64,000 bases of DNA from Powellomyces hirtus (taxonomy: Eukaryota > Chytridiomycota > Chytridiomycetes > Spizellomycetales > Powellomycetaceae): NCBI GenBank assembly GCA_025526995.1, contig JAHLKG010000009.1:1-64000 (forward strand). Reading direction: 5' to 3'. A model generated the notes under the pieces. That model saw nothing but the letters and a program-made list of their open reading frames with translations, did no database searches and was not told where the DNA came from. The translations under genes were made by a program, and so were the position numbers. The stretch's first letter is position 1. The number at the start of each line of letters is the position of its first letter. Below, in pieces: positions 22,891-35,288 of the stretch.

Positions 22891-23003
22891 TAACTGGTGG
22901 TTATAAAGTTTTGCCAACGGTGAGCCGACAATGGAGCTCTGCCAAGTCAGGCCAAGTCGGTCAAAAAGACGCGCCGTGCACACAATTCCGAAGAGAGCGC
23001 ACC
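22891..23003. promoter_or_regulatory. Divergent promoter, LisH-WD40 / ARFRP1-like
   Basis: Only 113 bases separate the two start codons, so both genes must share this region for initiation. It contains TATAAAGT at about 22903 on the plus strand. Confidence 0.6.
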
Positions 23004-23838
23004 ATGTACACTCTGTTCACTGGGCTATATAAACAATGGACACAGAAGGAGGAGTTCTATGTCATAATATTAGGGCTCGATAATGCTGGGAAGACGGTAG
23101 GTGGACTGCTATAGGCTCCAACAAGTGCACGGCCCTCGCATTCAGATGTACACGTCATAGACTTTGCTAGAGAAGATCAAGTCAACGTTCTCGGGAATTG
23201 CAGGCCTGCCGCCTGAGAAGATTGCTCCGACAGTGGGACTCAACGGTTAGATGCATTGGTCAGGTCCCGCTCTGGAATTAGTGCTGACGAATGTTATCAA
23301 TAACAGTTGGGAAGGTTGACGTCCAGAGCACACGACTCAATTTTTGGGACCTCGGTGGGCAGAAAGAACTACACAGCATATGGGAAAAGTACTACTCAGA
23401 ATGCCATGCCATTCTGTTCGTGGTCGATGCCACGGACAGCGAACGAATAGAGGAAGTCAAAGTCACATTTGGTACGCTAGGCAGCGAATGTACTCCACCG
23501 GATCACATCTAATGCGTGGCTGTAGAAAGCGTCATGACAAATGACACAGTGGAGGGGGTGCCAGTGCTCATGCTCGCAAATAAGCAAGATGTTTCTGGCG
23601 CGTTGAGTGTGCACGAGATCAAGGAGATATTCAATCCGATTGCGTTGCAATTGGGGGCCCGGGACAGCAAAGTGTTGCCGGTGTCGGCGCTGAAAGGGTG
23701 AGTTTTTATGAGGTTCAACTGAGCATCGCCCCTCTTTTAACTTTTGAATACAGCGATGGGGTTCGCGATGCTGTCGATTGGCTCTATCTGAGATTACAGC
23801 GCAACAAAGTCAACCGACCTCCCGTCTTCCAGCGCTAA
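23004..23838 (+). CDS. ARFRP1: ARFRP1/Arl3p-type small GTPase
   Basis: Arf-family GTPase acting at the trans-Golgi, where it recruits ARL1 and golgins. Five exons join in phase to about 200 residues: MYTLFTGLYKQW start; P-loop GLDNAGKT with the intron directly after its last Thr; switch I APTVGLNVG; switch II FWDLGGQKELHSIW; NKQD in LANKQDVSGAL; and SAL in the last motif. The end reads NRPPVFQR. The Met-Tyr start without a myristoylated Gly2 is typical of the ARFRP1/Arl3 branch, which is N-acetylated instead. The third-exon junction (GTACGC..TGTAG) restores VTFESVMTND. Alternative assignment to another ARL is unlikely given the N-terminus and the FWDLGGQ(K/E)EL context. Confidence 0.95.
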
Positions 23839-23978
23839 CGGGCGACCCGGGGTCATATATACCATTCGACTGTGATTAAATATCATCACACACAAATTTA
23901 GAAAATTAATGAATCGCGATGCTGCCAAGTGTCAGTGTTCGTCCAGCGCCCGCGCTGGATCATCGGACGTAGCCACCT

Positions 23979-26900
23979 CTACTCGATAGCAACTGTTTCT
24001 ACCGTCGTTGGCATCGATCGGTTCTCAAATGTGCCCATCATGATGCCTTGTCCTGTCACCAGCCCGCCGCGGGACATGGGGTCTGCGGTTGGTGGGACGG
24101 TGGTGTGGGCCCTGCCACGCGCGATTGGAGGTAGCTGCCGCATGGGCTTTCGTATCAGCATTTCGATCTCGCGTTTGAGATCATCTATTTCTTGCGCTTG
24201 TGTCTGCACTAGGCTGATGAGGTGCTGGCGTTCCACAATGTCGCGATGCTGAGGACCTGAGTACTCGGCCGTCTAGAAAGAGGAGGATGGGTGTTACATT
24301 CTCAAGCAGTTGAAAGTTCGTTGTAGATCAATAGATTTGAGTCGTACCACTGAAAGCTGAGCCGCATTGAGTCCTTCCTCCAGGGTCTGTTTGGTATCTG
24401 TGAGGTCAACAAGCTGCTCTAACCGAACGGTGTTGTCTTTTGTAACCTCGGTCAACTCTTCCCGCAGTTTCAGCACTTCAACCTATGTCGACACATATGA
24501 GATTGGGACAATGGCTCTAACTGCTTCAGGTGTACGCTTACCTGGAGCTCCTCCACCTCTTTCAATCTCTTGCTATCTTCCTTCGCCAATTTCTCTCTCA
24601 GTTCATCTGCATTCTTGTTCACGCCCATTCGTTCCAATTTCTCGAGATCGATGATTTGACCAAACTTGAGCATTTGGACATCCACTGCGCGCGCTTCCAG
24701 TTCTTGCAGCTGGTGGTCAAGATGTCAGGTCACATACTCACAACGGCAAGAATTCTGTCTCTGTATCTCTTACTTTGGCATGCTTCTCTTTGCGACTCTT
24801 GACCAGGCTGACGTGCATCTTTCGAAGCTCCTTGTGCTGCCGTCGGATATCGGCTTTTTCCTAAATCCCACCTTGTCAGCGCGGGGATAAATTACTGTTG
24901 TAGATCTTCTGTCATTACCTGCTGAAGCTCCTTGATCCTTCTCCGAAGCTTGGCAAGGCCTTGGTTCATGAACACGAGAGCTCCTGACAGATCAGCCGGG
25001 AGGGATTGCTTCTCCAGATACTGCAATTGATGCAGTCGCAAGGGCACAACAACATCCAGCTCGTTCAGTTTCTGCTGTTTCTGAGTCTGGAACTCTTGAA
25101 TCTCATTTTCGGTCGTCCTTAATGCCTGATCACTGATCTTTTCTTTCTTGATCAGCGCATCATTCTCCTTTTTCAGAACATCGACAGTTTTTTGGATCTC
25201 GACCAAGATGTCTTCTTGATCCAATCGGTCTTCCCGCAATGCTAGGATGCGGGCGAAGGACGCGGGATCGTAGTCGCTTGGACACTCTTCTCCGGCATCG
25301 TCGGCGTCATTTTCTTCGCTGACGGATTCCTCTTCGTCTAGGTCATCCATGTCGTCGTTGTCGTCATTGTCTTCTTCTTCCTCGACCTCCCCTTCGCCGT
25401 CTTGATCTGCATTTTGGGAGTCTGTCTTTGGCTTTTTCTATTTTCCAAAGTTCGGAATGAGGAAGAGTGTGACGATGATACCGATCATACTGGCACAGAG
25501 ACATACCTTGCTTCGCTTGATCTTCTTCTTGAAGATCTTTGTCAAGAACTCGTCATGCTTGTTGTTTTCGCCAACGATTTGCCGGAATTCCTCTTGTACT
25601 TCCTTTTCCTTCTTGATGACCACCTCGATGTCAGATTTCTTCCCGTTGAGTTTCTCCTGACACTCTTTGATCTGTTGTTTGGTGAATAGGGTTGTGTTGT
25701 CAGCGAATTGGATGGACATATACAACGCACCTTATTGTCAATATCGTTCTTCTCCGATCGCTTTTGCACGAGTTTGTCGGCCAGGAAGTTGTCATGCTTT
25801 TCAAACTCTTTAAGGAGAACCCATTCACGGTACAGGAGAAGGAGCTTGATGTCGGCCGATTTTAAGTCTGTTGATAGCAAAACTCAGTATGGCAACGTAA
25901 CAGTTTCTACAATGCCTCGAGGTTACCTCCTTCCAGAACCACTTTCTCCTTCACCAACATGTGCAAGGATTTATCAAATTCTTCCACTGCTTGATTAATC
26001 GCCTGGAGGAACGATTAGATTTCTAATGAGCGCTTCTGCAATGATGTTTCTTGCTTACCGTATGAATGCGGTCGCGTTTGTACAAAAGCTGCTTGATTCG
26101 TATCTCCTCCTCTCTCAACTGGAGCGCCGATTTATGCGGAACCTTGAGCAGATCAAGTTCAATATCTGCCGGAAATCCAAGAGGGTCTGGTGTGTGCGGT
26201 CTCAAGCGATCCATGGAGCCGACAGTTCCCGGTCGACTCTTGGCTGTAGGAGCTGCAGCTGCGGGTGGGGTCTCTTTTGATTGCACACCGCTGCCGCCAC
26301 CAAATCCGCCAAATCCCTCTTCCTGGTTTCCTTTCGCTTCGCTCACGGCCTGTTTGTCGTCCTTGCGAAGCTGCGCAATGTCGGCTGGTGTGACTTCGTA
26401 GCGCTTTTCGGGATACGCGGCTGCTTCCATAGTGGGTGTCCACAATGATTGTTTGGCGCCCCCGACTTCGAGGCTTTCCAATTCGGCGTTGATCGTGCCG
26501 AGCTGCTCATTGCCGGTTCGGATTTGTTCTATGAGAGCCGCTTTGTGTTCCTTGATCCCCAGAACGCTTTGATTAAAGTTTTCTTTCAAGGAGAAGACAC
26601 TGTCTTTCAGCAAGAGAATCTGCCGTCTTTTTTTATCGGCATCAACCCGCTCGCTTTCGGGCACAATGTACTTCTCTCCCGTCTTGAGCTTATAGTCACC
26701 CATATGCTGTTCAGCGTATCGAATCGCAGCGACATCACGCGGATCTTCGTAGTTTTCGTCCGGTTTGGCATCCATGAGTTCCTTCCACTTGATCGCACGT
26801 TGGGCCCGCAATTGTTTTCGCGCCTCCAATTTGTTCTTTGCATCGAGACCCTTCCCTGCTTTATTCGTTTGAGCAACCAATTCATGGTCTTGGCCTTCCA

Positions 26901-29900
26901 GTCTCCCTTCCTTATTTTGTGCTCCCACCGAGTTTTCTAGTGCAAATGCCGCTGCACGGGAGGATCGAGTTTCGGCGTTTCCTAAAGGTTGGAGAACAAC
27001 ATCCAGAGCATGTTCTGGTTTGATTGTGCGGAAGGTCGTCACCATGTGACTGGTGCGAAACGCATGAACTTCCAAACGCTCTGTCTGCAGAGGATCAAGA
27101 AACCGTTTGCGTAACTTGGTGGGGATCACGGATTCCTTGGCTGATATCCATTCCAGCTCCTTTCGCACCAGCTCGATTTTCTTCTCGGTTTCCTTTTCGA
27201 TGTCGGACCGTAAATCAGGGTCGACGGTCAAGGCGCTTCTCGGCAGTTGCTCTTCGGCCGGCATCTTCTCGTTCTCGGCTACGAGTTTCAAGAACTCCAT
27301 TCGCAGCTCGCGCATGTATTGTCGGGTGACCTGTTTCTTCCGCTCCGCATCCTCCAGCTCTTTGTCTTTCTCCGACTTAATCTTCGCGTCTTGCAAGGCG
27401 TATGCAGTCGGTTCCAAGATATCAGCCACCGGATCCCCCACCGGTACCGGGTCCGCCGGTGGGTCAATACCGCTGCTTTTGATTCGTTCCAACATAATCC
27501 TCCATACAAACAGACCACCATCAGCGCCAGCGGTGAAGAAGAACGAGTCGTCAAATGTGGCAGCCACGCTTGTCACTCGCCCGCTTTTGCTGCTATGGGC
27601 GTGGCCGAACCAGTACTGACCGGGGACATCTTCCATTATTGTCAGGTCCGTCTGACTGTCTGCATAGTCACGATCATCTGGTTTGCCATTGGAAGCTCGT
27701 AGCGCTGCAGTCTGTGTTGCTTCCGCCTCGAATGCTTTGCAATACTGAGAATAGGCTTCGTGGCCGCCGGCCCAGCGATACAGGAGGATATCCTCGAGCC
27801 GAAATTTTCGGACACATGACATTCCATCGACAGCACCGGCGAGAAGATACTTGCCAGAGGTAGAGAGTCGCATGTCGGAAAATTTGGCTTTGTAAACGAG
27901 TACAAGTCTGTTGAGGGAACCCAATTAACTCATGCTCACATGGACCTAAAGCCGCAAAGCAGTCAATATACCTGCTCTGTCTTGGGGTACTGTATTTACA
28001 GGCCCGAATCTCAGCTTCCCCATCTTTATTGGTGAGGGACAAAAGGAAGTATCCACCTTCGAGGTACATCACATCCGTGACAGGAGACGTCGTATCAACA
28101 ACAAGCCCATGAGCTTTCCGCGCTGCGGACGTCAGATGACCATTTACCCGCAATGACTCGGGTCTGCTCTCTGGTGTTTCAGGCGGCGGGCCGGGTGCTT
28201 CACTATTTGCACTGCCCAGCTCTTCCTCTTTTGCGGCAGGCTTTGCAGCGGTAACCACTGGTGGCACGTCCAGCTTCCATGGCTTCAGTTGTAGCTGCTC
28301 CTTGGGTAATTCGTAGCTGAGGCTGTTATCGATTGCAGCTGGTTCGGGCACAATCAGCGAAACCAGCTCTCCGGAGTCTAGAACCACAAATGCACGTTTC
28401 CCAGCCACCCCTTGATCACCATTCTCTCCCATCGCTTCTGGATCTTCGAATGCATTCTCATCAATGGGTTCGATTTCGTCGATGTTGAGGTGATTGTCCG
28501 GTGAGAATGACAGTTTTACTGGGACAGAATCGAGCGTAATGAATCCGAGTGGTGTGATTCTCGCAGTGAAATGAGAAAATGCCGCCGGGGTTTCATCTTC
28601 GCTTGTTTGCGTGGCGTCAATCTTGAAGAAGAAGACCGTCTTGTCGGCCGACGTTGTAGCGAGATGGGTCCCATCTGCCGATACTCCAATTGACGTGATA
28701 GCAGTTGTATGCGGCTTAAACACAAACTGCAACTTGAACTCAGCATCGTCCACTCCATGCCCTGCCACTGTGTGTGATATTATACGCAATACACCATTAG
28801 CAAATCCAGCAGCTAAGGTGCAGCCGTATATATCTAATGACTATGTAGACACTGTCAGAATCGTTTTGTCTATGCCATAAAGTACATAACGCGGGCGCAG
28901 GCAACTCACCTCGGGCAGGTATGTCATGGTCGTCCCACCGCCTGGGTACGTTGCTGTAGCAATCACAGCTTTGGTGATATAGTCGTATAGTTTCAAAGCA
29001 CCGTCGGCGCCCAGACTAGCCATTGAGTGCGAAGACGGGCTGCTGTCCACGCTCGCTACGCTTCCGGAATGGAATGACATGACTTTTTCAATGCCGCGGC
29101 TTTGGATGTCTAGCGAAAATAAGTGCCCCAGTGCATCTTGAATTAGGTACTCTGAGTTTTCACCAAGACATCGAATCATTGATTTAATCTATGTCCGGGA
29201 TTAGCATTATATCAACAGCGACAATTCAGTAGTTCCAAGAGACCAACCTTCACGTCTTTGCCAATCTGGATTTCGTCCAGCGGCTCGATCTCACAGACTC
29301 TAGCTTGCGGAACAGATGAAGTGGCAGCTGGGGCCTCCCCTTCCGGTGCGCTGCCGGAGGTACTCGGTTGGGGAGCAGCATCCGTGGCGACATCAGCAGA
29401 ATCAATCGTGTCCAAGTCCCATATCCGAACATATCCATCTTCTCCCGCCGTGAAAACTTCCCCGTCAACCAACGTAATGACTTCAATGGGGCCCTGATGG
29501 CAGGGCAATTTGCCTTTGGTCGCCAGCTCGCATTTGATCATTCCACCATCCCACAGGAGCAGGTTTCCTGTTTCAGTGCTAGATAGAACTTTCCCGTCTG
29601 GTAATTGGATAAATGTGACAATGTCCGTTAACTCGCTCAGCCCAAATTTCCCAATATATCCCTGAAGCTTCAATCCAGTGAAAGTAGAAGCCATCCGCCA
29701 GAATTTGATGTGTCCCATTCCTGACGTGGTGAGTTGTCCATCGCTCTCCGGAGAGAATGCTACCGTGTAAATATCCTAGTATAGAAGCAATGTTCTCAGC
29801 ACTTCGATACAAACGGCGGGTAATCAATCTTGAGATTCGAACCTGCGAGAAAGCTTTACTTCGCAAAATGACAGATTCTCGTTTCCAGTCCCAAATAGTC

Positions 29901-30741
29901 AACATATAGTCCGGATCCATGCCGACACTCGCAATTTTATCGCCTGCTGCGTTGAATGTGAGATTAGAGTATCCTTTTTCCGCGCCTTCGCGAAGTACTC
30001 TGTAAAGTTTCAGAGATGGGTACTCGAAAATGTAGATGTTGGGGCTGCTGTCGCATGACTCCCCGACTGCTATGTATTTGCGGGATGGATGCACCTATAG
30101 AGCGGGCACGCTTTAGTGTCCTTAAATAGTATAGCGTTCTCAATATCCCATACCGCTATTGACCCGATCGCCCCGTCCCGTAAACCTGGCATGTAGTCCT
30201 GCTCCAAGGTCTTCACATTGATGAAAACAAGTACATTTCCCACCGCGGTCAGAACCGTGTACTCGTTCAAGAAGTGCAAGTTGTTTCTTCGGTATGACTC
30301 GAATCCAAAGTTGTAGCTAAGACGTTAACAACAGGTTATGAGTTGGTCCACAGCCGCCGGCGTGGCTTGAGTCCGCTCTCAACTCACTTACAACAAGGAC
30401 AAGCTTTTTTCAGGCATTTGTGTCGCCGACACATCTGTGGCCTTGAAGTCTTCTTTGTCGTAAAAGAAATCATCCGGTAGAGCAACAACAAGTGCTTGTG
30501 ACGCCGCTCTGGATGATGACTGAAGTGGCGGGCCAGAGTCTCGCGCTATTGTTATGGCGTCTCCCATTTGAGCGGCGCCGGTGGATGCGACAGCATCGCC
30601 TGATGCTGGTAATGGTATCGGTTGGGGAACTGGATTGCCCACAGTGGTTGCTCGCTTTGTTGAGGTGGTCGCATTGTCTCCGTTTCCTGGGGCGGATAAT
30701 CCTCTCGCTGGACTCTCCTTTCCCGCATCGCGACTCGACAT
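23979..30741 (-). CDS. CFAP44: Cilia- and flagella-associated protein 44
   Basis: Axonemal protein of the tether/tether-head complex that links inner dynein arm f to the doublet; needed for normal flagellar beating. Many exons run from ATG 30741 to the stop at 23979, roughly 1,900 residues. The N-terminal third has WD40 repeats with family-typical text such as [60 protein letters not shown] and [16 protein letters not shown]. The C-terminal half is coiled coil, with an acidic insert (about 25370-25260), the [15 protein letters not shown] motif and [20 protein letters not shown] ciliary structural gene in a fungus implies a zoosporic lineage. It is divergent from the eS1 gene. The identification rests on extended similarity to animal CFAP44; the exact exon count was not fixed. 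Confidence 0.93.
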
Positions 30742-31129
30742 CCTTGGTCGTTTTGCGCCCCACGACAGAGAGGCGGCGAAGCTCGTCGAAGAAAAGAAAC
30801 CTCGGCCCGCTCAGCAAAAATCCCCCGTTATCACGGAGAGACACTTTGGTCAAAAGATTTCCAGGAATTCGTGCTTTGACAGTGGTGCAGCGGATACTAT
30901 TTTCTCCTTGGGTGTCTGTGTGAATTGACAGTTTTTCGCGATATCCCTCCAGCTGCTGACGTGATCCAGTCAAAGCGCGCCGCACAAGCCACAAGTGTGT
31001 CAGCACATCACGTGCACCTGGCACTTTTCTGTATGGGAAGGGCAAAGGTACAAAGCAAGTTTTGACCTTTTTGCTCCGGCATTGCGAATTGGACGAGCTA
31101 ATCCTGGTCCCGCTAAGCAAATTGCAAAC
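30742..31129. promoter_or_regulatory. Divergent promoter, CFAP44 / eS1
   Basis: 388 bases between the two ATG codons, with a CACGTG site at 31009-31014. One side drives a ribosomal protein and the other a cilium gene, two very different expression programmes. Confidence 0.55.
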
Positions 31130-32278
31130 ATGGCCGTAGGAAAGAACAAGTGCGTGACAGAAAATACGGACGTCGTAGCTGCTCTGAGTGATATCCGACG
31201 GGATACACTGGTGGCATTGGGGAAGAATCTCTTGGGTGATCTCTACTAACGCATTTTGCTTTGTCTTTTTCAGGCGTTTGTCTAAGGGAAAGAAGGGCTT
31301 GAAGAAGAAGGTGTACGTACTTTTTTTCTGGAGGAAATGGAGTGGGCAGTTACGAATTGTGCCGAAAGAATGCGGATTCTGATGGGACCTTTTGCACATC
31401 TACAGTGTCGACCCCTTCACCCGTAAGGACTGGTATGACATCAAGGCCCCCGGTTTCTTCGAGGTCCGCAACGTCGGAAAGACCCTTGTCAACCGTACCC
31501 AGGGTTTGAGTGCGTAGATCAATCAGTTTGGCAAAGTCTGGCGAGGATCTAGCCATTCTAATGGAGTTTCCACCTGTGCAGAGAATGCCAACGACGCCCT
31601 GAAGGGACGTGTCCTGGAACTTTCCCTCGCTGATTTGAACAACAACCAGGAGGATTCTTTCCGTAAGGTCAAGCTCCAGGTCCAAGAAATCCAGGGAAAG
31701 AACTGCCTGACCAACTTCCACGGCATGGACTTTACCTCCGACAAGCTCCGCTCTCTCGTCAAGAAGTGGCAGGTGCGTAAACGGCATACTCTGACAATTA
31801 TCAGTGCGACACATGGGTTCTGACAGCGGTTCTTTTTTTTGCTACTTGCCAGTCTCTGATTGAGGCTTTTGTGGACGTCAAGACCACTGACGGCTACCTT
31901 CTCCGTCTCTTCACCATCGCCTTCACCCAGCGTCGCAAGAACCAGCTGCGCAAAACCACTTACGCCACCCACGCCCAGATCCGCGCCATCCGCAAGAAGA
32001 TGTTTGAAATCATGAACCGCGAGGCTGCCTCCTGCGATCTGCGGGAACTCGTCCAGAAGTTCGTGCCGGAGGTGATTGGCAAGGAAATTGAGAAGGCTTG
32101 CCAGGGTATCTACCCTCTGCAGAACGTGTTTGTCCGAAAGGTGAAGATTCTGAAAGCACCCAAGTTTGACCTTGGAAAGCTTTTGGAAATCCACGGTGAA
32201 TCCGTTGTGGACAAGGGCTCCAAGGTGGTTGGCAACAACAAGGCCGACAAGGAGATTCCCGTGTTCGAAAGCGTGTAA
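31130..32278 (+). CDS. RPS1: 40S ribosomal protein eS1 (S3a)
   Basis: Structural protein of the small ribosomal subunit, near the mRNA exit site. Five exons join in phase: MAVGKNK, then [12 protein letters not shown], then [16 protein letters not shown] through NRTQGL, then [20 protein letters not shown] to VKKW, then [20 protein letters not shown] to the end. Internal signatures [17 protein letters not shown] and FPLQNV-type [15 protein letters not shown] are family-typical, and the tail ends KEIPVFESV. Total about 256 residues, the usual length. The first coding exon is only 20 bases, the early-intron arrangement often found in fungal ribosomal-protein genes. Confidence 0.97.
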
Positions 32279-32644
32279 AAGCCAACCCGTCTTTTGACTA
32301 TATCTTGCATGAATCATCACAGAACTGTAAAACATCCCGCTTATTGATCTAAATGTATTTTCTTGCAAGTCTCGTGTGTTGGGAAGGTTTGCAAATGGAT
32401 GAGCCGCTGGAAACGAACATGTCATCACGTGACAGATAAGAGGAGTGAAATCTCTCACTTGAACCCCAGCTTGAACCCCACCCATTTGGTGAATCAAGGT
32501 AGCATCTGAACAATTGATGTGGCAGATGCAGCAGCAGCAACACTCAGTCAGGTCCGCAAATACATGCAAGTAGCGACTCTCCGTTAGATACCGATTCCTT
32601 CTGGTTGTCAGCAGCTGCAGCAGAGTTAGGCAGCTTGTTCGTTG
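32279..32644. other. Intergenic: eS1 3' flank and F-box promoter
   Basis: Contains a palindromic TCACGTGA site (32425-32432) about 210 bases upstream of the F-box gene ATG, and a tandem TTGAACCCCA pair near 32460-32480. Confidence 0.55.
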
Positions 32645-34879
32645 ATGCACTTTGCATCGGTTCTTCGAAACGAGTGGCGTGCGAGTGCTAGTGCTGGTGG
32701 TGATGGACATTTCAACAACTACCCTTATCCTTGGACGACAGCCGGCAGTACTGCTAGTGGTGGTCCCGCCCGCAACCCAACCTCAACATCAATATCGACA
32801 CCTTTCGACAACGACTACTACGACGACTTGCCGCCGCCCTTGCCTCCAGCTTGTCCAGGCCATCACATAGCGTCGTATGAGGAGGAGGAGAATGATACCG
32901 CCCAACACAAACAACTTGAATCTGCCGAAACATCTTACCAGTCGACTAGCAGAGCAATGTCAGCAGCGACTTCGAATTCGGATCTAGAGTCCGTGGCTGA
33001 GGAACCCGAGCCCGCAGTGGAGAGTTCGGATCGGTTCTTCCGATCGCTATTGCAGACGTGTTCACAGGGCTTTCATTCGATCGAACCTGCGGAGCGGACA
33101 CCCGAGATCCGCCGTGGTCTGATGGCGTGTCAGTTGGGACTGGATTACCTGGACGCGCTCGCCAACCATGATGACGAGGCTGCCGAACAAGTACGAAAGA
33201 TGGAGGCGGCGACTACTCAGCAAGAACGTCGGTTGGCCAATCACCGACAACTGGAGAATAAACGCACTGGGAGGTATATCCCGCGACTGCCAGCAGAGAT
33301 TCTCCTGCGGGTGTTCAATTTCGCTTGCTACAATGAAGGTTTCGGGACGTACCCGCCGTCACGGTCCGTACAGAAAACTCTGTTCAGTTGTTCGCTCGTC
33401 GCCAAGGATTGGAATCGCCCCGCGAATGCAGTGTTGTGGAAACGCGTCAACATGTCGGATCAACCGGGTCGATTCGGGCGGTTCGTCTTGGGGAGCGCAA
33501 CAAGCAAATACAACAAACGGGAGAGCAGCGCCTTGGTCAGGGTCCTCAGCGTCGCGTGTACGGACGCTGACCTCAGCTTGTTGTCAGTTGCGTGCCATCA
33601 TACCACCGAGCTGCATTCGCTGGAGTTGCAAAGGACGAGAGACATGGATGCGTGCAGTTACCGGCTTCTTCAACGTCTACCCAACAGGTTCCCGTCGTTG
33701 AGATCCTTGGTCGCCGACAACATTCTTCCGATCACCTGGCCAGATTTGGTGAAACTGTGCGCAACGTGCCCGCTCTTATCCAACTTGCATATTAGCTTCC
33801 CTACGATGACCACCGACAGCCCGGTCGAATTTGAACCTCCAACTGCGGCTGACTTTGAAACCCTCTTTGCCGGAATCCCGTTTCTCCAGTCCCTTAGCTT
33901 GTGGAGAGTACCCATACCCGCCGACAAGGAAGATGCCATCGTAAACTCCCTCGCCAAACACTGCAAGAATCTCCGCGCGGTCCGCATCGACGACTGCGGG
34001 CGCGAACTCACCATGAGCCTGTTCCAGAGCATGTGGAACCAATGCCGTCAATTGCAATGTATCACCTTGCGGATGATCCGTCACCCACCCTGTTTTGCAC
34101 CCGTCCATCTCGAGGCCCTACCCACACTGCGAACGCTTTTGGTCGACGGCTGCTGGCTGTCCGACGACCTTCTGGGCTACATCGGCCGCAGCGCACCCAA
34201 CCTGGAAACACTTTATATTGAAAACGACTGGCGCGACAGCTATGGCGCCATCGGTTCCGTCGTGCACATCACGGACCACGGCATCATGATGATTGCTCCG
34301 CATCTGCGCAACCTCCGCACCATCTCCCTCGTGGGACTCATGGGCAATCCGCATCTCTCGGCCCGCTCCGTCCGCTCGCTTCTGTCCTATAATCGTAACG
34401 TGTCGGCGCTCAACCTCGCTCGCCCCAACCATGCCGAATCCACTCTCACCGACGAATCCCTCCTCTACCTTGCCCCGTGCCTCACCCGCCTCCGCCGTCT
34501 CGAACTGTACATGCAGTGTCAAATCTCGGAGGACGCGCTCGCGCAAGCCCTCGCGGATGCGTGTCGACTCATCTCCCTTGGACTGTCCGGATGCCACCAG
34601 CTCACTGACGCCACTGTCGGCGTCCTCACCCAGCTGTGTCCGTTCCTGGAACGCCTCGACATGGCGGGTGTGTCGTGCTCGGACGCTGGCCTGCAGAGAC
34701 TCATTGATGCGGGAAAACATCTGAGAGAATGTGTTGTGGATTGCGGACAGGGCGAAAACGTCCGGTGGGGGGACGTGATCAATTTCGATGATCCGTGGAG
34801 CGAGGAAGTGTTCTCGCCTTACAGCGTGTGGGAAAAGGAAGTTAGAAGGGTCGCGGGATTGGCCGGGTTTGTATACTGA
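32645..34879 (+). CDS. F-box / leucine-rich-repeat protein
   Basis: Likely substrate-recognition subunit of an SCF ubiquitin ligase. One exon of 744 codons from the ATG at 32645 (a TTG precedes it). The first about 210 residues are low-complexity and acidic; an F-box follows at about residues 215-270, starting IPRLPAEILLRVFNFACY and continuing FSCSLVAKDWNRPANAVLWK. The rest is a set of leucine-rich repeats of the amn1 type, for example LHSLELQRTRD, NLRTISLVGLM, RLRRLELYMQCQ, LISLGLSGCHQLTDATV and LERLDMAGVSCSDAGLQRL. No catalytic residues are expected. The single-exon structure is unusual among the intron-rich neighbours. The substrate cannot be predicted. Confidence 0.9.
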   Translation: MHFASVLRNEWRASASAGGDGHFNNYPYPWTTAGSTASGGPARNPTSTSISTPFDNDYYDDLPPPLPPACPGHHIASYEEEENDTAQHKQLESAETSYQSTSRAMSAATSNSDLESVAEEPEPAVESSDRFFRSLLQTCSQGFHSIEPAERTPEIRRGLMACQLGLDYLDALANHDDEAAEQVRKMEAATTQQERRLANHRQLENKRTGRYIPRLPAEILLRVFNFACYNEGFGTYPPSRSVQKTLFSCSLVAKDWNRPANAVLWKRVNMSDQPGRFGRFVLGSATSKYNKRESSALVRVLSVACTDADLSLLSVACHHTTELHSLELQRTRDMDACSYRLLQRLPNRFPSLRSLVADNILPITWPDLVKLCATCPLLSNLHISFPTMTTDSPVEFEPPTAADFETLFAGIPFLQSLSLWRVPIPADKEDAIVNSLAKHCKNLRAVRIDDCGRELTMSLFQSMWNQCRQLQCITLRMIRHPPCFAPVHLEALPTLRTLLVDGCWLSDDLLGYIGRSAPNLETLYIENDWRDSYGAIGSVVHITDHGIMMIAPHLRNLRTISLVGLMGNPHLSARSVRSLLSYNRNVSALNLARPNHAESTLTDESLLYLAPCLTRLRRLELYMQCQISEDALAQALADACRLISLGLSGCHQLTDATVGVLTQLCPFLERLDMAGVSCSDAGLQRLIDAGKHLRECVVDCGQGENVRWGDVINFDDPWSEEVFSPYSVWEKEVRRVAGLAGFVY

Positions 34880-35288
34880 TTGGGGGCTTAAATCTTTTGC
34901 TTCACTCAGGTGTTGGCATGAGTGTTGTATTGTGATTCCTCATTTTTCTTGCCATGTAGATAATTTTCATTTGTTTTCATTTTATTTTTTCGATATGGGA
35001 CTGCCAAAAAGATCCTTTTTCGTATGCAAATAGCGGTGTATGTTCTCTCCAATTTGTTCTCTCTAAATAATTAATAAATATCAACTCTGCCCTTTTCTCG
35101 ATATTCTGAACAGCTGACGGCATTCAGTCAAACTATATTGCGAAGATCGCTCCTTGCAAAGCCATTCGATATATTACGTCCAAGAGGCAACCACAGCCTG
35201 GAGGATTCTCACAAAAGTATAGCATTCCTTGTGTCCGAACGTGTCGTCGCCTTTCACCCTTCGCGAACCAATCCAGAAGAACAAGAAA
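34880..35288. other. Intergenic, AT-rich
   Basis: F-box 3' flank and upstream region of the SANT-repeat gene. T-rich at 34960-35000 and A/T-rich at 35060-35085. No other feature supported. Confidence 0.5.

Noticed and set aside
29815..29860. tRNA B-box-like GATTCGAACC
   Set aside because: It lies at a CFAP44 intron/exon edge and there is no A box or acceptor stem at the right distance.
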